Assembly (NCBI GenBank): GCA_947184155.2
Contig: CAMXCT020001491.1
Coordinates: 355,501-419,500 of the forward strand
DNA length: 64,000 bases
DNA from: Cladocopium goreaui
Lineage: Eukaryota; Sar; Dinophyceae; Suessiales; Symbiodiniaceae
Direction: 5' to 3'
In this document: piece by piece, positions 1 to 11,800 of the stretch
Numbering within the stretch: position 1 is the first letter of the stretch
Layout of the letters: each line of letters starts with the position of its first letter
The notes under the pieces: model-generated
Databases searched by the model: none
Seen by the model: only the letters and a program-made list of their open reading frames with translations
What the model was told of the DNA's origin: nothing
Translations under genes and position numbers: made by a program

Positions 1-548
1 TGATACGTCGCCAGGCCTCGAGTCCATTGGCCTTTTCTGTATTCCTCAAAATCATGAACGGTTCTCCCTCGAGTAGATTCTGCAACACAGAATAAATCTG
101 TGCGCTCTTGTCCTTCAGGTCATCCACTGGACTAGCCGTGCCCACGCCGAAAGCAGCTTGGGCCCGAGCTTCCGTCACAGTGTTTTCCTGTTCTTCACAC
201 CAATTCAGTACTTGCTCCATCTCCGGGAACACTGAAAACATGAATGACTCTGTCTTGATTCTCCATCTGAGGTAGCTCTCACTCTCTTTACCACTGAACT
301 TATCCGGCTTTCCAATTCCTCTGTTGTCCACTAGGTTGATTTTCTTTTCATCTTTCTTCATTGCGTTTGCAACTTCTGTCTGTGCTGTTGCTAGTGCTTG
401 AATTGCGGGTCCCATCTGTGCTCCTGCCGCTTCCAGTCCTTGCGCGGCCTTCCAACAGAGCGTTCCTTTCTTGGCTCTGTTGGAGCAACTGTCCAAGCTG
501 ATTCACTCGATCCGCCAACTGAGCTAACTGCTCTTCCGGGGTAGCCAT
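1..548 (-). pseudogene. Degenerate LTR-retrotransposon Gag fragment
   Basis: The minus strand encodes the N-terminal part of a retrotransposon Gag-like protein. It starts with MATPEEQLAQL near 546, runs through a heptad-rich coiled coil, and then the frame shifts by one base around 440-450. Past the break the other frame reads a long open stretch containing GIGKPDKFSGKE, ESYLRWRIKTE and, at the window edge, ANGLEAWRR. This arrangement (conserved FSGK segment, later LEAWRR) is what I know from Ty1/copia-like Gag proteins abundant in Symbiodinium genomes. The frameshift means this copy cannot make the full Gag unless it uses programmed shifting. The element continues off the left edge, so protease, integrase and reverse transcriptase are not seen. 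Confidence is high for Gag-like origin, moderate for the exact clade. Confidence 0.72.
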
Positions 549-550
549 TG

Positions 551-2592
551 GTATCACTTACCCAAGGAGCCCTTTACCGGAGCCAGAGCTCCGCTACCAC
601 TTTCAGAAAATATGCACAGCAAACAGCACACTCAACTATTTTACCCTTGAGCCAAACTTGAGCCAAAATATACGTACAACACAGTGGTTGTATTACGCTT
701 ATGTGGAGGTGTAAATTTCAACATTATTATTATCATTATATAAATTATCTACCAATAATATCAATAATATATATTAACTCTATAGTTTCATAATATCAGT
801 GGTGGCATTATATTATTATTACTATTATTATTATTATCATCATATTAAACATAAAAGACCTTTGACATGACCACCACCGATATCTCCGTCTGCCATGGCA
901 CCGATCCTTCACTGCGGCTCGAGGAGGTGCATCGCCCCGGAGGTTCCAAGGTGCTTCCGTGGCTCACGCAGCCTGCGCCAACCGGGAACCCAGGGGAAAA
1001 CCATGGAAAACTTGGGTTAGTTTCAGGGAAAAATCATGGAAAACTCATGGTTTTTTTCCGGAAAAATCATGGAAAACCTATGGTTCTTTCCATGTTTTTT
1101 TTTGACTTTTCCAAAGAAATGGATGGAAAACCCCTGGTCTCTCTATGTCTTTCCCCTCAGAGATCAGAATTTCCATGAACCTCTCGGAGATTTTTTGTTC
1201 CCTTCAATGGAAATCTGCTCAATCAACGCTGGGATTGGTTGGGTATTGATTGGAGGTTGAACTTTGAATCCATGTGGTTTCATGGGGATTGTGACTGGCC
1301 GAACATGGGGAAAAAACCTGTACGTAGTTAGATGATTGTGGATATCGGTCAAACGGAAAGGGCACAATGGACCCGCCATTTTGTGAAGGCCAATGCCAAA
1401 TATGGGTGGCATTGCAGGCAAAGACAAATCAGCTAAACAAGGAAAATATCGAACATAAGCTTCTGTTTTCACGCAAATGTATCTGTATTCACACACATGG
1501 ATGTAAGTGTCTGTGTGTGTGGGGGGGAATTGTGTTTCTTGCGTTCAACATTTCAGATGATATCCACATGTCTTGATCGCTAGCAAATTCCAAGTCATCA
1601 TTAAATCCTCTGGATTTTGATCGTTGAACCACCATAACGTTGATAATTAGTTGATAAAATCATTTTAACTGCCCAATTTTGGTGGTTAAATCCCCAATTT
1701 TTGTATGGTTGATGGTTTCAACCCCTCTGAAAAATATGAAAGTCAGTGGGTGTTACTATTCCCAATACATGGAAAAATAACACATGTTCCAAAATGTTCC
1801 AAACCACCAAGCAGTAGTGGTTGAATTCCCACATTGTCCACTTCTCCGTGGTTCACTGCTCCGTCCAGCGCGCTAGCGCCTGCATCCTCTGATTGCCGCT
1901 TCATTGGAAACATGTTGCTGCCCCTTAGCCCGTGGGTCCCAAATAATTCACATCCCCACTGTGACCACCAACCAATCCCGTCCACCTGAGGTGCTTATTA
2001 TTTGGGGAGGGGGGGTTTTGTATTAGGGGGAAGGGATTACAGAGCCCCAGAAACCGATTCCGAAAGAACACTGCAATCCAATATGATTAAATCCTCAGAT
2101 ATGTCCCAGAATGCGAACAAAAATCACTGTCAAAAAGCCTTGGTGTCCAGATTTTCCGTATACCCTCCGGTGTCATCAAACATGGCCAGGTACCCGAACG
2201 AAATGGACATAGCTGAGAAAATCATCAAACAAATGCCAGCAATGGAGTTCTTGACACGAGAGGGTAAACCAACCAATTGAAGCCCATCAAGTTTCATGAA
2301 AAATCTCGTCAAATACCTTTAAATCTCATGACTTGAGACCCACACAATTTCCCATTAAAATCCCACTATAAGATCATATAAGATCCATATAGATCCATTA
2401 GATCCCTTGAAAGTCAATTAAATCTGATTGAGATTCATTAAAGTCCCACTAAGATCCAGGAAATCCTGTTAAATCCATTATAAGTTTCACCAACCGTGCC
2501 GAGGAGCTCTCCGATGGACGACAGAGATACCCAGTTCGGGTCAGTACCTCGCGTGTTCCAATGAGTCCTCCAAAGGAAAAAAAATCTAATGT
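551..2592. other. Spacer with weak exon candidates
   Basis: No gene is supported here. 720-850 is A/T-rich with TTATTA runs. 890-1000 is GC-rich and open on both strands, so it may hide an exon, but no splice pair decides the strand. 1020-1170 is a run of ATGGAAAA-type repeats that recurs at 16.9 and 17.1 kb. 1705-1810 is a diverged family-B repeat. 2155-2275 begins like a family-G element (CCTCCGGTGTCATCAAAC), and 2340-2480 is a short ATCCCATTA-type minisatellite. Confidence 0.4.
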
Positions 2593-2717
2593 TACAAGGT
2601 GGTGCCCCATAGTTAGCTAAGTTGGTTTATAACTCCCATAACTATGGTTTATGGCAGATATAACTATAGTTAATGGGGGTTATAAACCAACTTATAACTG
2701 GGGGGCACCACCTTGTA
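2593..2717. mobile_element. MITE-like palindromic element, family C
   Basis: The ends are near-perfect inverted repeats: it starts CAAGGTGGTGCCCC and closes GGGGCACCACCTTG, with TA on both sides. The interior is also folded: GTTGGTTTATAAC pairs with GTTATAAACCAAC. It has no coding capacity, so it fits a non-autonomous DNA transposon (MITE) with TA target duplication. A second near-identical copy lies at 32793-32918 and decayed ones at about 11670-11800 and 62940-63075. Confidence 0.75.
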
Positions 2718-3657
2718 GCAAAGCAATAATAGAACACCCACATATTGTGATGGTCTATACAACCCATAAAAAATGTGATTATCGGGATTACATTGGGCAA
2801 TAAACCATCTGTAATCAATGGGCTTTTTATGGCTTGCAAAAACCATCCAATCTGTTAGCAAAGCAATAATAAACCACCTATATATTGATTGTTTATACAT
2901 GTATATATGGAATGGAATGGAATGGAATGGAATGGAAGTGTATGCAAACGTACATGCGTTTAATGTGCATGTTTTCATGGGAATTGGAACGTCTTTGCCA
3001 GTGATAAATCAACCCGCAGCCCGTCGCTGAGTTTCCGACTTCCTGTGCCGTGGTTCCTGGGTGGCCGCTTGGGAGCTGGGCATACGCACCACACGTGTGA
3101 CGCGGTACTAAAAAACTTGCCCAACCCCTCAGGTTTACCGGTTTACCACACGAGTCATATTTATTTGTGAAACACCCCCATATTTGTGAAAAGAACAAAA
3201 AAACGACAGAGTTCTGGAGATCTACAAGAAATGAGGAAGTTCAGGAACACATTGTAAAATATTAGGCATTAATCATCAAGTCCCGCACAAGGCAAACGGG
3301 ACGTGACGACGTGACCCCCTGGGGCTGAATGTGGTATCGTCCGGCGTCCTCAAACGTGAAATCGCCCAAAAAGTGGAGATTTATCACATGGAAAATCATC
3401 TATAAATGGGTTATCTTTCCAGCGAACCATGTTTGATTACCGGAGAGTAAACCCAATCATACACCAAATCCTATAATTCACCATTTGTTGTTATGTGTTC
3501 ACCAAAACTATCGCAAAAGGGGGTACGGGTATACCTAATTATACTTGTTTTTTTTTGGCATTACCACAGCTTAACCCCTGTAAAACGCTTAGAAACATAT
3601 GTAATTTGCCTATGTGTATATCTACTTCTATATCTAATATTGGTTTGTTTGTTTCCT

Positions 3658-3797
3658 TGTCTGTCTGCCTGTCTCTGTCTCTGTCTCTGTCTCTGTCTCT
3701 GTCTCTGTCTCTGTCTCTGTCTCTGTCTCTGTCTGCCTCTGTCTCCGTCTCTGTCTCCGTCTCTGTCTCTGTCTCTGTCTGTCTGTCTGTCTCTGCC
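3658..3797. repeat. (CTGTCT)n microsatellite
   Basis: About 140 bp of CTGTCT hexamers with a few CCGTCT and CTGCCT variants. All six frames stay open across it, which explains the overlapping long ORFs (Leu/Cys, Ser/Val and Arg/Gln/Asp-rich) that should not be read as proteins. Confidence 0.9.
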
Positions 3798-6036
3798 TAT
3801 CTGCATGTCAAACACAGGTCTGGGATACAAAATGTGGATCTGGAACGGGGCCAGTTCAGTCGAGGAAAGACCATACCAACCAAAACGAGTGGGATATTCT
3901 TGTTCGCGGAAATAAGACGTGTATCTACTTTTAAAATATATTGATAAACATGGTTTCTCACTTTCAGATCGGAAAGTTTGTAAATCCTCAATTGGTTAAT
4001 ATAATATATATATATATATAATCTTATAATATACAGCAATTGGTATTAAGTAATTTGACATCACCTTGCAGCTACTTGATTTCAATCAAGCTTTTCGCGG
4101 CGATGTGGCTTTCACTGGGGCCACATGCGGTCGTTGCGCTTCCGGCACAGCGGGCATCTGGGACGTAAGGCGTATCCATGGCATAGAGCCAACATGAATG
4201 CCATCAAGGGGTTGGGTCACTATATCGGTGGAACCATGTAATCAAGTCATGTATAATGTATACATCACAATTATAAATGTAGTTAAATGTATATATATAT
4301 CAACATTATCAACTAATTACTGCCCTGCAGTTCAGGTCCAACTAAAAGTTATGATTTAGGTCACGGACTAAATTCCACCTCTTCGGCTCTTTCCTGAATA
4401 ACCTCAATCATAGTTTTCAGCTTGAACGCGAATTAGGTTAGCTACAAAGGCCGTGGCATTAATTCGTGGCACGGACAAGTCCCTCAGGGGCAGAGGGTGC
4501 ACTGGTGCGCTTTCCAACCGTGCCCTTGGGCTGGAAAGAAACTTTCCCAAATGAAAATTCTTCCTTAAGTGAAACTTCTTCCTACTGGAAGCGACAGTCA
4601 AGGGAAACTTGGGAAACTTGGTCAAGTGAAGTTTTATGAAAAATCCCGGATTAATACCCCACGATTTATGGATGTTTATGGTACCCTCCAAATAGTGACA
4701 AGATTAGATAATTGGTACCCCACCCGATTCAACAGCCTACCTGGGGTTGTTCAATAAGTGGGTTAAATGTCACCATAGGACTGGGGGAGTCTATCCCAAC
4801 TTACAGAGGTTCGAATCCCATACCTATGAACATGACCCCCTTGGCCAGCACCATGTGAGCAGTGGTCAAAATCCCGTCATTCCAGCGTGCTGCTTGGTTA
4901 ATTTTGCAGGGATTCCCCTAATGAATTGTGAAAATCCCCTCCCCTGATCATCAACCAACGGCGGTTTTGAACACTGCACCATGTAGGGGTTCCTAAGACG
5001 GTTATATATATATATTTATAGATAAGTATATATATATATGGTGCATATATAGATAAGACTAGATAAGTATATCCTATTAAACTCCTATGATCTCCTATTA
5101 AATCCCATTTTGAATCACCATGTTTCTTGGGTTTCAGCCTTGACATTCCCTCCCTCCGCACCATACGATTCTGCTTGGCTGGCGGAGGAGCCGGAGCCTG
5201 GGCAAGTGCTAGGGCAAGGGCCCCAAGGCGCGGGATTTCCAAGGGACTCTTCTGTTTCAAGCAATATGTCTCACTCATGTTTTTCTCTGTCGCCAGGACA
5301 CAGTTCCGGGAACGTTGGGCTGCTCCACCGCGCTGGGCACAAGCTGTTCTAAGACGATGTTCGGTGGCCTCGGCCTTAGTTCCATGGCAGCTGACCAGAG
5401 TCCTGGTGATAAAAGATGCGATGCTTCACAGAGAGAAGACAGGATAGCTGAATGTCAACACATACGCATATATATATGATATGTATATATATAATCATTA
5501 TATATATAGTGTATATATGTATATATTTTACGTACATATATATATATATAGTGTACGCGGTTTCATCTTCAATGTTCAAGCCAACCCCAAAGGTAGATGT
5601 GCTCAATTTCGGAGACCAAGCCCGATCCCCGGGATGAATCAATTGGGCTATTCCAATTCGGATGGACGACATTGCAGCAACCTCCAAAAAGATAGCAAAG
5701 TAATATTCATTGGTTTGGTTTAAGGGAACATTTTAACCGGAAACCACCATATTTAATGGTAAAAGCCATGGTTTCCTGTAGATTTTCCCTTTGACCAATT
5801 AAAAAAAACACATATATATATATAAATCTAAACTAAATTCACTGTTCTATATCCATTTTGGGGGTTGCAGAACGTTGCTGAAACATGTTGTGTTTCCACC
5901 GGTCAGCACCGTTGATTCTTCATATGACCTCTGGGTGGAGCAACCAATGACAAGACGGGATACCCTCTGGCAACCTACGCTGACAATGGAACATTCCCCA
6001 AGGACATCCGGTCTATGAAAATGATTGTCATATTGA

Positions 6037-6134
6037 CTGGTTGGTGGTGTCAACCCCTCTGAAAAATATTAGTCAGTTGGGATTATTCTTCCCAATATAT
6101 GGAAAAATAAAAAATGTTCCAAACCACCAACCAG
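6037..6134. mobile_element. MITE-like element, family B
   Basis: It begins CTGGTTGGTGGTGTCAACCC and ends CCAAACCACCAACCAG, so the termini are inverted repeats. The conserved core contains CCCTCTGAAAAATA, then GTCAGTTGGGAT, then TTCCCAATATATGGAAAAAT. There is no ORF. About a dozen copies of this family are spread across the window. Confidence 0.72.
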
Positions 6135-6579
6135 AAAATGACTGTCATATTGAAAAATGGCTAGTTATTTAATATTTATGCCACACAAAGAATGAAAGTG
6201 CAAAATCCACTCACCGCCACGTTCCATTTCCGACCCGGCGGGTTATTTATGTCATGTTCATTCATTTTCCATGCATAAAAAGTCTTTGAATCTTCTGTGC
6301 CTTTAAGGCATCAAGCCATTGTCTGAGCCTCCCTTCATCGCAGCCAAGATGCTTCATCTCAACCGCTGGCATCTGGGCGAAATCCGTGGAAATCCGTGGG
6401 ATGATCCTCTCTGGCAACCCATATCACCCTGACATACGAAAGTCACATGGATAAACAACCAGGTTTAACCTGGTGTCCTAAAACTGGTACGGTCCAAATC
6501 TGATCATTGTTGGGACACCAGATGATCATTGTTATTGTATTATGATGTATTATGGACAATTACTGCATCATATTACAAT

Positions 6580-6684
6580 TACCCTCTGGTAAACTAACGT
6601 AACTATGGAAAATCACTATTTTTAATGGGTAAATCCACTATAAATGGCCATTTTCAATAGCTATTTTGACATAACCAGAGGGTA
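6580..6684. mobile_element. MITE-like palindromic element, family A
   Basis: It starts TACCCTCTGGTAAACTAACG and ends with CCAGAGGGTA. The two halves pair along almost the whole length (GGAAAATCACTATTTTTAA against the mirror half), giving a hairpin-forming unit of about 105 bp without an ORF, flanked by TA. Confidence 0.75.
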
Positions 6685-6927
6685 CTGCATGTAATTTGAT
6701 GTAATATGGTCATTGTTGGGATCCAGATGGATCCAGCATTGTTCGCAAGATCCCTCCATATCCCCCCGTTGTAAGCGTTGAGTGAAGTAACTCACCATGG
6801 CATTCCAAACGATAGCTACGAGTATACCCTGCACCTCCCACTCGGGTTGCAGGGAATATCCAATAGATGGAGCGAAACAACATGGAACAAACAGTGACGT
6901 ATCACCGGATACGTCAAAACCAACGGA

Positions 6928-7039
6928 TACCCTCTGGTAATTTAACATAGCTATTGAAAATCACCATTCTATTAATAGGTACATCAGCTATTTCTATGGC
7001 CATTTTCAATAGCAAACTGTTTGTTTACCAGGCCGGGTA
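6928..7039. mobile_element. MITE-like element, family A (right end variant)
   Basis: The left end is TACCCTCTGGTAATTTAACA. The right end is the variant TTTACCAGGCCGGGTA in place of CCAGAGGGTA. The same right-end variant occurs at 8168-8273 and 15417-15520, so it marks a subfamily. It lies only 243 bp from the previous copy. Confidence 0.7.
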
Positions 7040-7271
7040 TTCATCACCAACGGATAAAAAAACAGATGATCACACAGTTGCGAGTCCCCATCGATCATGT
7101 TTCGTCCATCAAGTTGCGAGTTTCCTGTCAATGACATGGTGAGGCCCCAATTTGAAGTTGGTTTCAACAAACCATGTGCCAATATAGTTTAATATTCCCC
7201 CGTAAACCCTTTTTCTTATGTGAATTATGTGTCAACTATGTGTCTAAATCAGCAACCAAACTCCCAAGCAA

Positions 7272-7367
7272 CCTGGTTTCAACCCCTCTGAAAAATATGA
7301 AAGTCAATTGGGATGATTCTTCCCAATATATGGAAAAATAAAAGCCATGTTCCAAACCACCAACCAG
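7272..7367. mobile_element. MITE-like element, family B
   Basis: It carries the family-B core (CCCTCTGAAAAATATGAAAG, then CAATATATGGAAAAAT) and the right end CCAAACCACCAACCAG. The left terminus is worn. Confidence 0.65.
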
Positions 7368-8057
7368 CAATGGTTTTCCATGGCTTTTTCTAGGTTTTTC
7401 TCACTGACCTCACCTGGTTTTTCTCGGAAAATCCATTGGAAAATCTCCAGCTTCACCATCCCAGGGCCCCGCACCACTCGATCTCGGTTCTGCGTGTTGC
7501 TCGAGCTCGGTCGAACGGGAGCTGTCACGGGTGCCTCAAGTCGGCCTATGATGGAAACGTATGGAACGTATAGAATAGGATGGCATGATATTTATAATAC
7601 ATATATATATGTGTGTGATTATATTATATGTGATTAAATGATATCATGAATGATTCTATATTCTATATGTTTACCTATGAGTCTATATGATTATATTTGA
7701 TTATACATGATTATATATGATTGTGACTATGTATGTAAATGTCTCATATGATACTGAATCAAGTTGTAACATAATCCAACATGTAATGGCGCATACACAC
7801 ATACATATACACATATACATATATATATATATATACACATGTTCCGGCTTTATAGCGTATAAATGTTGTGTGAATGGATACAAATCTCATCCCCCAAACA
7901 GTATTAAATACCCCAAACTGGCTGCCAAAATGAACAGAGATTCATTGCCAAACCCAGACAGAAGCACCTCGACTAATGCCGTCGATTCCAATGTGCCAAC
8001 CTGAAGTGCAGTGTTAGTGATACAAAAAGTGAATCGATTTCAGTGTAGTTATAGGTG

Positions 8058-8162
8058 CTGGTTGGTGGTGCAATAACCATCTTGAAAAATATGAGTTCGT
8101 CAATGGGAAGGATGACATCCCATATATTATGGAAGATAAAAATGTTTGAAACCAGCAACCAG
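8058..8162. mobile_element. MITE-like element, family B2
   Basis: It has the family-B terminal repeat CTGGTTGGTGGTG but a different core (CATCTTGAAAAATATGAGTT, GGAAGGATGACATCCCATAT). The same core variant occurs at 47725-47832, so B2 is a distinct subfamily. It abuts the family-A copy at 8168. Confidence 0.65.
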
Positions 8163-8167
8163 GGGGT

Positions 8168-8273
8168 TACCCTCTGGTAATTTAACATAGCTATGCAAAA
8201 TCACCATTTTTAATAGGTAAATCCACTATAAATGGCAATTTCCAGTAGCTATGTTAGTTTACCAGGCCGGGTA
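8168..8273. mobile_element. MITE-like element, family A (right end variant)
   Basis: It has the left end TACCCTCTGGTAATTTAACA and the right end TTTACCAGGCCGGGTA, with the internal palindrome preserved. It sits 56 bp from the candidate exon at 8329-8392. Confidence 0.7.
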
Positions 8274-8328
8274 TATCAAGTCATATCCCAACATAAAATC
8301 CCAACGAGGCTTCGAGGGTTCAGCTCAC

Positions 8329-8392
8329 CATGGTTCCCATCCTGAGGTCGCTGGCAGTTAAGTGCAAGAGCCCTTCCAGCCTCAAGCTTTGC
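8329..8392 (-). CDS. Exon of WD40-like gene (candidate last recognised)
   Basis: A 64-nt open block on the minus strand with an acceptor (TTCCAG) and a strong donor (GTGAGC). It enters in phase 0, which matches the exit phase of the exon at 9199-9261, and reads AKLEAGRALALNCQRPQDGN. It is likely part of the propeller gene that runs from 23.3 kb, but no motif is diagnostic on its own. Confidence 0.42.
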
Positions 8393-8469
8393 CTGGAAGT
8401 AGCTGAAATTTAGGGTTGGGGTTTATCATGGTACAATCTAATCGAATCTGATATGCCCCAATGTAAAAT

Positions 8470-8575
8470 AACACACACACATGATATATATGTATATATA
8501 TGTGTGTATGTATATACGTATGTCAATGTATATATATATAGTGCGTGTGTGTGTGTGCGTGTGTGTGTGTGTGAA
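8470..8575. repeat. TG/TA dinucleotide repeat
   Basis: Mixed ACAC, ATAT and GTGTGTGT runs. No coding content. Confidence 0.8.
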
Positions 8576-8947
8576 TCTCTGATTCACTATTGCTGTAGTT
8601 TGCTGGTAAAACCACAGAAATCTCCATGATGGAACCTTACAAACCTATCATGCACTGACCATCATCGGAAGTCTTGGGTGGACACACCAAACAATCCTCC
8701 AAGAAATCCATCTCCTCTAGCATTTCAAGAGTTGGTTATGGAACATGGCACGTTGTTAGATGAGGTACTCCTGTTAAATTACCAGAGGGTCAAAATATGT
8801 CAAAATACTATAGGGCCAAATGGGGCCTTGGAATGAAGTAACCTTCGCCTACCAGAACCAAGGATGCTGCCACCTCAACATACCAATGATGTCTTTTAAA
8901 TAAAAGTGGTCAACTGATTGGTTCAACCCCAACTGATGCTGGGATGC

Positions 8948-9033
8948 CAACAACAACAACAACAACAAGAACAACAACAACAACAAGAACAACAACAACA
9001 ACAACAAGAAAAAAACAACAACAAAAACACGAA
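8948..9033. repeat. (AAC)n trinucleotide repeat
   Basis: Interrupted AAC/AAG repeat. It generates a spurious Leu-rich ORF on the minus strand. Confidence 0.85.
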
Positions 9034-9198
9034 GGACACAGACAATAGACAATAAACAAAGACAGAGTGCTGCCCCATCATTTAAAAATTGCTGCATAAA
9101 GCCATCGAAGCCTAGATTCTAAATATAATCCCCATAAAGCCTATAATTAGGTTTGTAAACGACCTGGGGCAGCACCTTCTGGATGCGGCAAGTTACAC

Positions 9199-9261
9199 TC
9201 CTGAGGGAATCTCCTGGCGCACTTGGATCCCTTGGGCATAACGGGCGCCCAATTGGTCCTC
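9199..9261 (-). CDS. Exon of WD40-like gene
   Basis: The 63-nt block encodes EDQLGARYAQGIQVRQEIPSG. It is bounded by the acceptor CTGCAG and a GT donor (GTGTAAC). It is phase 0 on both sides, consistent with the exon at 9944-10031 when that exon uses a GC donor. The reading continues the propeller blade after AAVFD. Another frame of this block is also open, so the frame rests on phase alone. Confidence 0.45.
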
Positions 9262-9943
9262 CTGCAGCAAAAACAAGAGATTTTCGGAGGTTGGAATTTA
9301 TGAATTTCTGGGAATTTATAGGGGGGTGAAGAACAATTCATGGTGTTTTCATGATGGAGAACCTGATGCCACACTGTACCAGTCAACGAATTGGTCAAAT
9401 GTCATGGCTTGATAGTATAGTATGAAAATGTGTTTTTTAAAAAATAATATGGTTCATATTTTTTCCCAACGATCCTCAATGCATGATTCACGTCTCCAAG
9501 TTCAAGAAAATTGTTCATATATCAGAGGGAGTCGGGAGTCTATACCTTCAAGAGTGAGTCAGAGGTCTGTACAAATAAGATTAAATAACTATACGCGGTA
9601 CCCCTTCCAAATGTTCCTGCATAATTATCTTTATTCCCAATTCATATCTCCAATCTTTGAGTAAACAATATTGTCTGATGATTTTGCTTCAAGGACAAGT
9701 GCATATAGATCTCCAGATTGGATTGGAGAATCTAAAATACACATACTCATCCTCATCCTCCCCAAAAAAAATATAGAATAATAGATTCCGAATTAAAATT
9801 TAGGGAAGATGTAAACATTCACATGTTTCATCATTTTTTTTAATCTTGAAAAACTGGGTTTGCAAGAAATATTCCCAGTTGTTTTTTTTAAGGTGAATCT
9901 CCCCAGCTACGCCGTGTTGTTTTTTTCGCATCTCTCAGGTGGC

Positions 9944-10031
9944 ATCAAAAACGGCGGCGCGGCCATCCGCACAGCCCGCCGCCACCAAAGAGATGTCGGG
10001 CCCGCTGTGGCAGTCCAGGGAGATAACTTTG
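9944..10031 (-). CDS. WD40-blade exon of beta-propeller gene
   Basis: Reading the minus strand gives KVISLDCHSGPDISLVAAGC followed by ADGRAAVFD. This is the typical WD40 pattern: a strand with ISL.CH, a small-residue LVAAGCADG turn, then an AAVFD strand in place of the usual W-D. The acceptor is TTTTCCCAG and the likely donor is a GC site (GAT/GCCACC). The frame enters at codon position 3. WD40 proteins are scaffolds without catalytic activity; no partner can be named. Confidence 0.62.
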
Positions 10032-10074
10032 CTGGGAAAAGTCCACATCCTGAGATTTTTTTTTGATGTGGGTT

Positions 10075-10420
10075 GATGTTGGTGTTAGTGTTGGTTGATG
10101 TTGGTTGATGTGGGTTGATGTTGGTTGATGTTGGTGTTAGTGTTGGTGTTAATGTTGGTGAATGTTGATAGTTGGGTGCCACTTTTTCATTAAAAAAAAA
10201 CGGGCTCTTCGCTCTTCACATCGGTAGCATCTTGTAGACAAAGGGCTGCAATAAGCAAGGAACAAACTGATATTTCAGATAGTAGTTAATGTTGGGGCTG
10301 GGGTTGATTTTGATATTTGGAGTTGATGGATGCGGGTTGATGTTGATATTGATGTTCAGGCTGATGGTTGATGTTGATGGTTGATGTTGGTGGTTGCCGT
10401 TGATGGTTGACGTTGATGTT
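10075..10420. repeat. GTTGATGTTG minisatellite, two blocks
   Basis: Two blocks (about 10075-10165 and 10295-10420) of GTTGATGTTGGTG-type units separated by unrelated sequence. The minus strand gives spurious Thr/Asn/Pro ORFs. Confidence 0.75.
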
Positions 10421-10735
10421 AGAATGGAGGCATGCATCCACAGGACAGGTTCACACCATCCCCAAACTCATGTCGAAGGCAAGTTGCTGAAAGACTCCTT
10501 GTAACGAAATATTGTTACCATTGGCTACACTTGATAACTATGGTAACTAAAAACAATAACTAATGTTTAGTTCTATGGTTCTCGGATGTTAGATAGGAAT
10601 ATTCGGAATATTCATCATCATGCGAGAAAACTCTGCGGAAATCTTCGAGGCATCATTGTGTGGATAACTGGGTGAGAGTTAGAAAACAACGTTTTTCCCC
10701 ACCTGCCAGGTGAGGGTTGTTAGATTTTATGTCAG

Positions 10736-10860
10736 TTGCCTCCTCCTGCCTCGTCCTCCTCCTCCTCCTCCTCTCCTCCTCTCCTCCTCTCCTCCTCCTC
10801 TCCTCCTCCTCCTCGTCGTCCTCCTCGTCCTCCTCGTCCTCCTCGTCCTCCTCCTGCTCC
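10736..10860. repeat. CTC-rich trinucleotide repeat
   Basis: CTCCTC/CTCGTC repeat. On the minus strand it reads as Glu/Asp/Arg-rich and on the plus strand as poly-Ser, Pro or Leu. It lies inside what I read as an intron of the propeller gene. Confidence 0.85.
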
Positions 10861-10876
10861 ACTGCGATCCATGTCA

Positions 10877-10976
10877 GTGTGCCCTGCCGGACCTCAACCA
10901 CAACCATCCACGCCCAGTGTTCCCTGCCGGACCTCAACCACGACCATCCACGCCCAGTGTTCCCTGCCGGACCTCA
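10877..10976. repeat. 40-bp minisatellite, about 2.5 copies
   Basis: The unit includes CCCTGCCGGACCTCAACCAC and CATCCACGCCCAGTGTT. The copies differ by one or two bases, so the array is recent. Confidence 0.75.
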
Positions 10977-11019
10977 TGTGGGAAGATATGGGACAAAGAA
11001 TGTGCAGAAGAAAGATAGA

Positions 11020-11610
11020 AAGAATGTCAGAAAGAATGTCAGAAGATATGCCAGAAGATATGCCAGATAGAATGCCAAATAGAATGCCAGATAGAATGCC
11101 AGATAGAATGCCAGATAGAATGCCAGAAGATATGTCAGAATATATGCCAGAAGATATGCCAAATAGAATGCCAGATAGAATGCAGAAGATATGTCAGAAT
11201 ATATGCCAGAAGATATGCCAGACTAACATATATTGCAGGAAAAGATATGCCAGATAGAATGCCAGAAGATATGCCAGAAGATATGTCAGAATATATGCCA
11301 GAAGATATGTCAGATAGAATGCCAGAAGATATGTCAGAATATATGCCAGAAGATATGCCAGATAGAATGCAGAAGATATGCCAGAAGATTATGTCAGCTA
11401 GAGTGCCAGAAGATGTATGCCAAGCTCGAATTGCCAGAAGAGAGAAGATTTGCCAGATAGAATGCCCAGAAGATAGGCCAGAGATCCCTACCACCACCTA
11501 GAAGCAGATAATGCCAGATCATATGCCAGAAGATATGCCAGATAGAATGCCAAATAGAATGTCAGAAGATATGTCAGATAGAATGCCAGAAGATTTGCCA
11601 GTAAGAAAAT
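11020..11610. repeat. AGAATGCCAGAT / AGAAGATATGCC satellite
   Basis: About 590 bp built from 10- and 12-bp variants such as AGAATGCCAGAT, AGAAGATATGCC and AGAATATATGCC. Higher-order blocks repeat inside it (compare 11130-11210 with 11290-11370). Plus-strand frames stay open (MPDRMPEDM-like), which is a repeat artefact. Confidence 0.85.
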
Positions 11611-11669
11611 GTATAAATGTCATGGTGGGGATCACACGAAGTAAAGTAATTTTTTGATGAGTTATAAAC

Positions 11670-11800
11670 CACAGGATGGTGCCCCCCAGTTATGTTTGTT
11701 GGTTTATAAAAAGCTTATAAACCCCATGAAAACTATAGTTATATCTACCATAAACCACAGTTAAGCCACTTATATCTCAACTTAGCTATCTTGGGGGGCC
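11670..11800. mobile_element. Decayed MITE-like element, family C
   Basis: Carries GGTGCCCCCCAGTTATG, GTTGGTTTATAA and ATAACTATAGTT-like motifs of family C, with the terminal repeats partly lost. Confidence 0.5.

Noticed and set aside
3493..3944. Leu/Cys and Ser-rich ORFs of 140-150 codons
   Set aside because: Generated by the CTGTCT hexamer repeat.
10653..11501. Acidic/Arg-rich, poly-Ser and MPDRMPEDM ORFs
   Set aside because: They follow the CTC repeat, the 40-bp minisatellite and the AGAATGCCAGAT satellite. A coding role for the acidic tract cannot be excluded but has no splice support.
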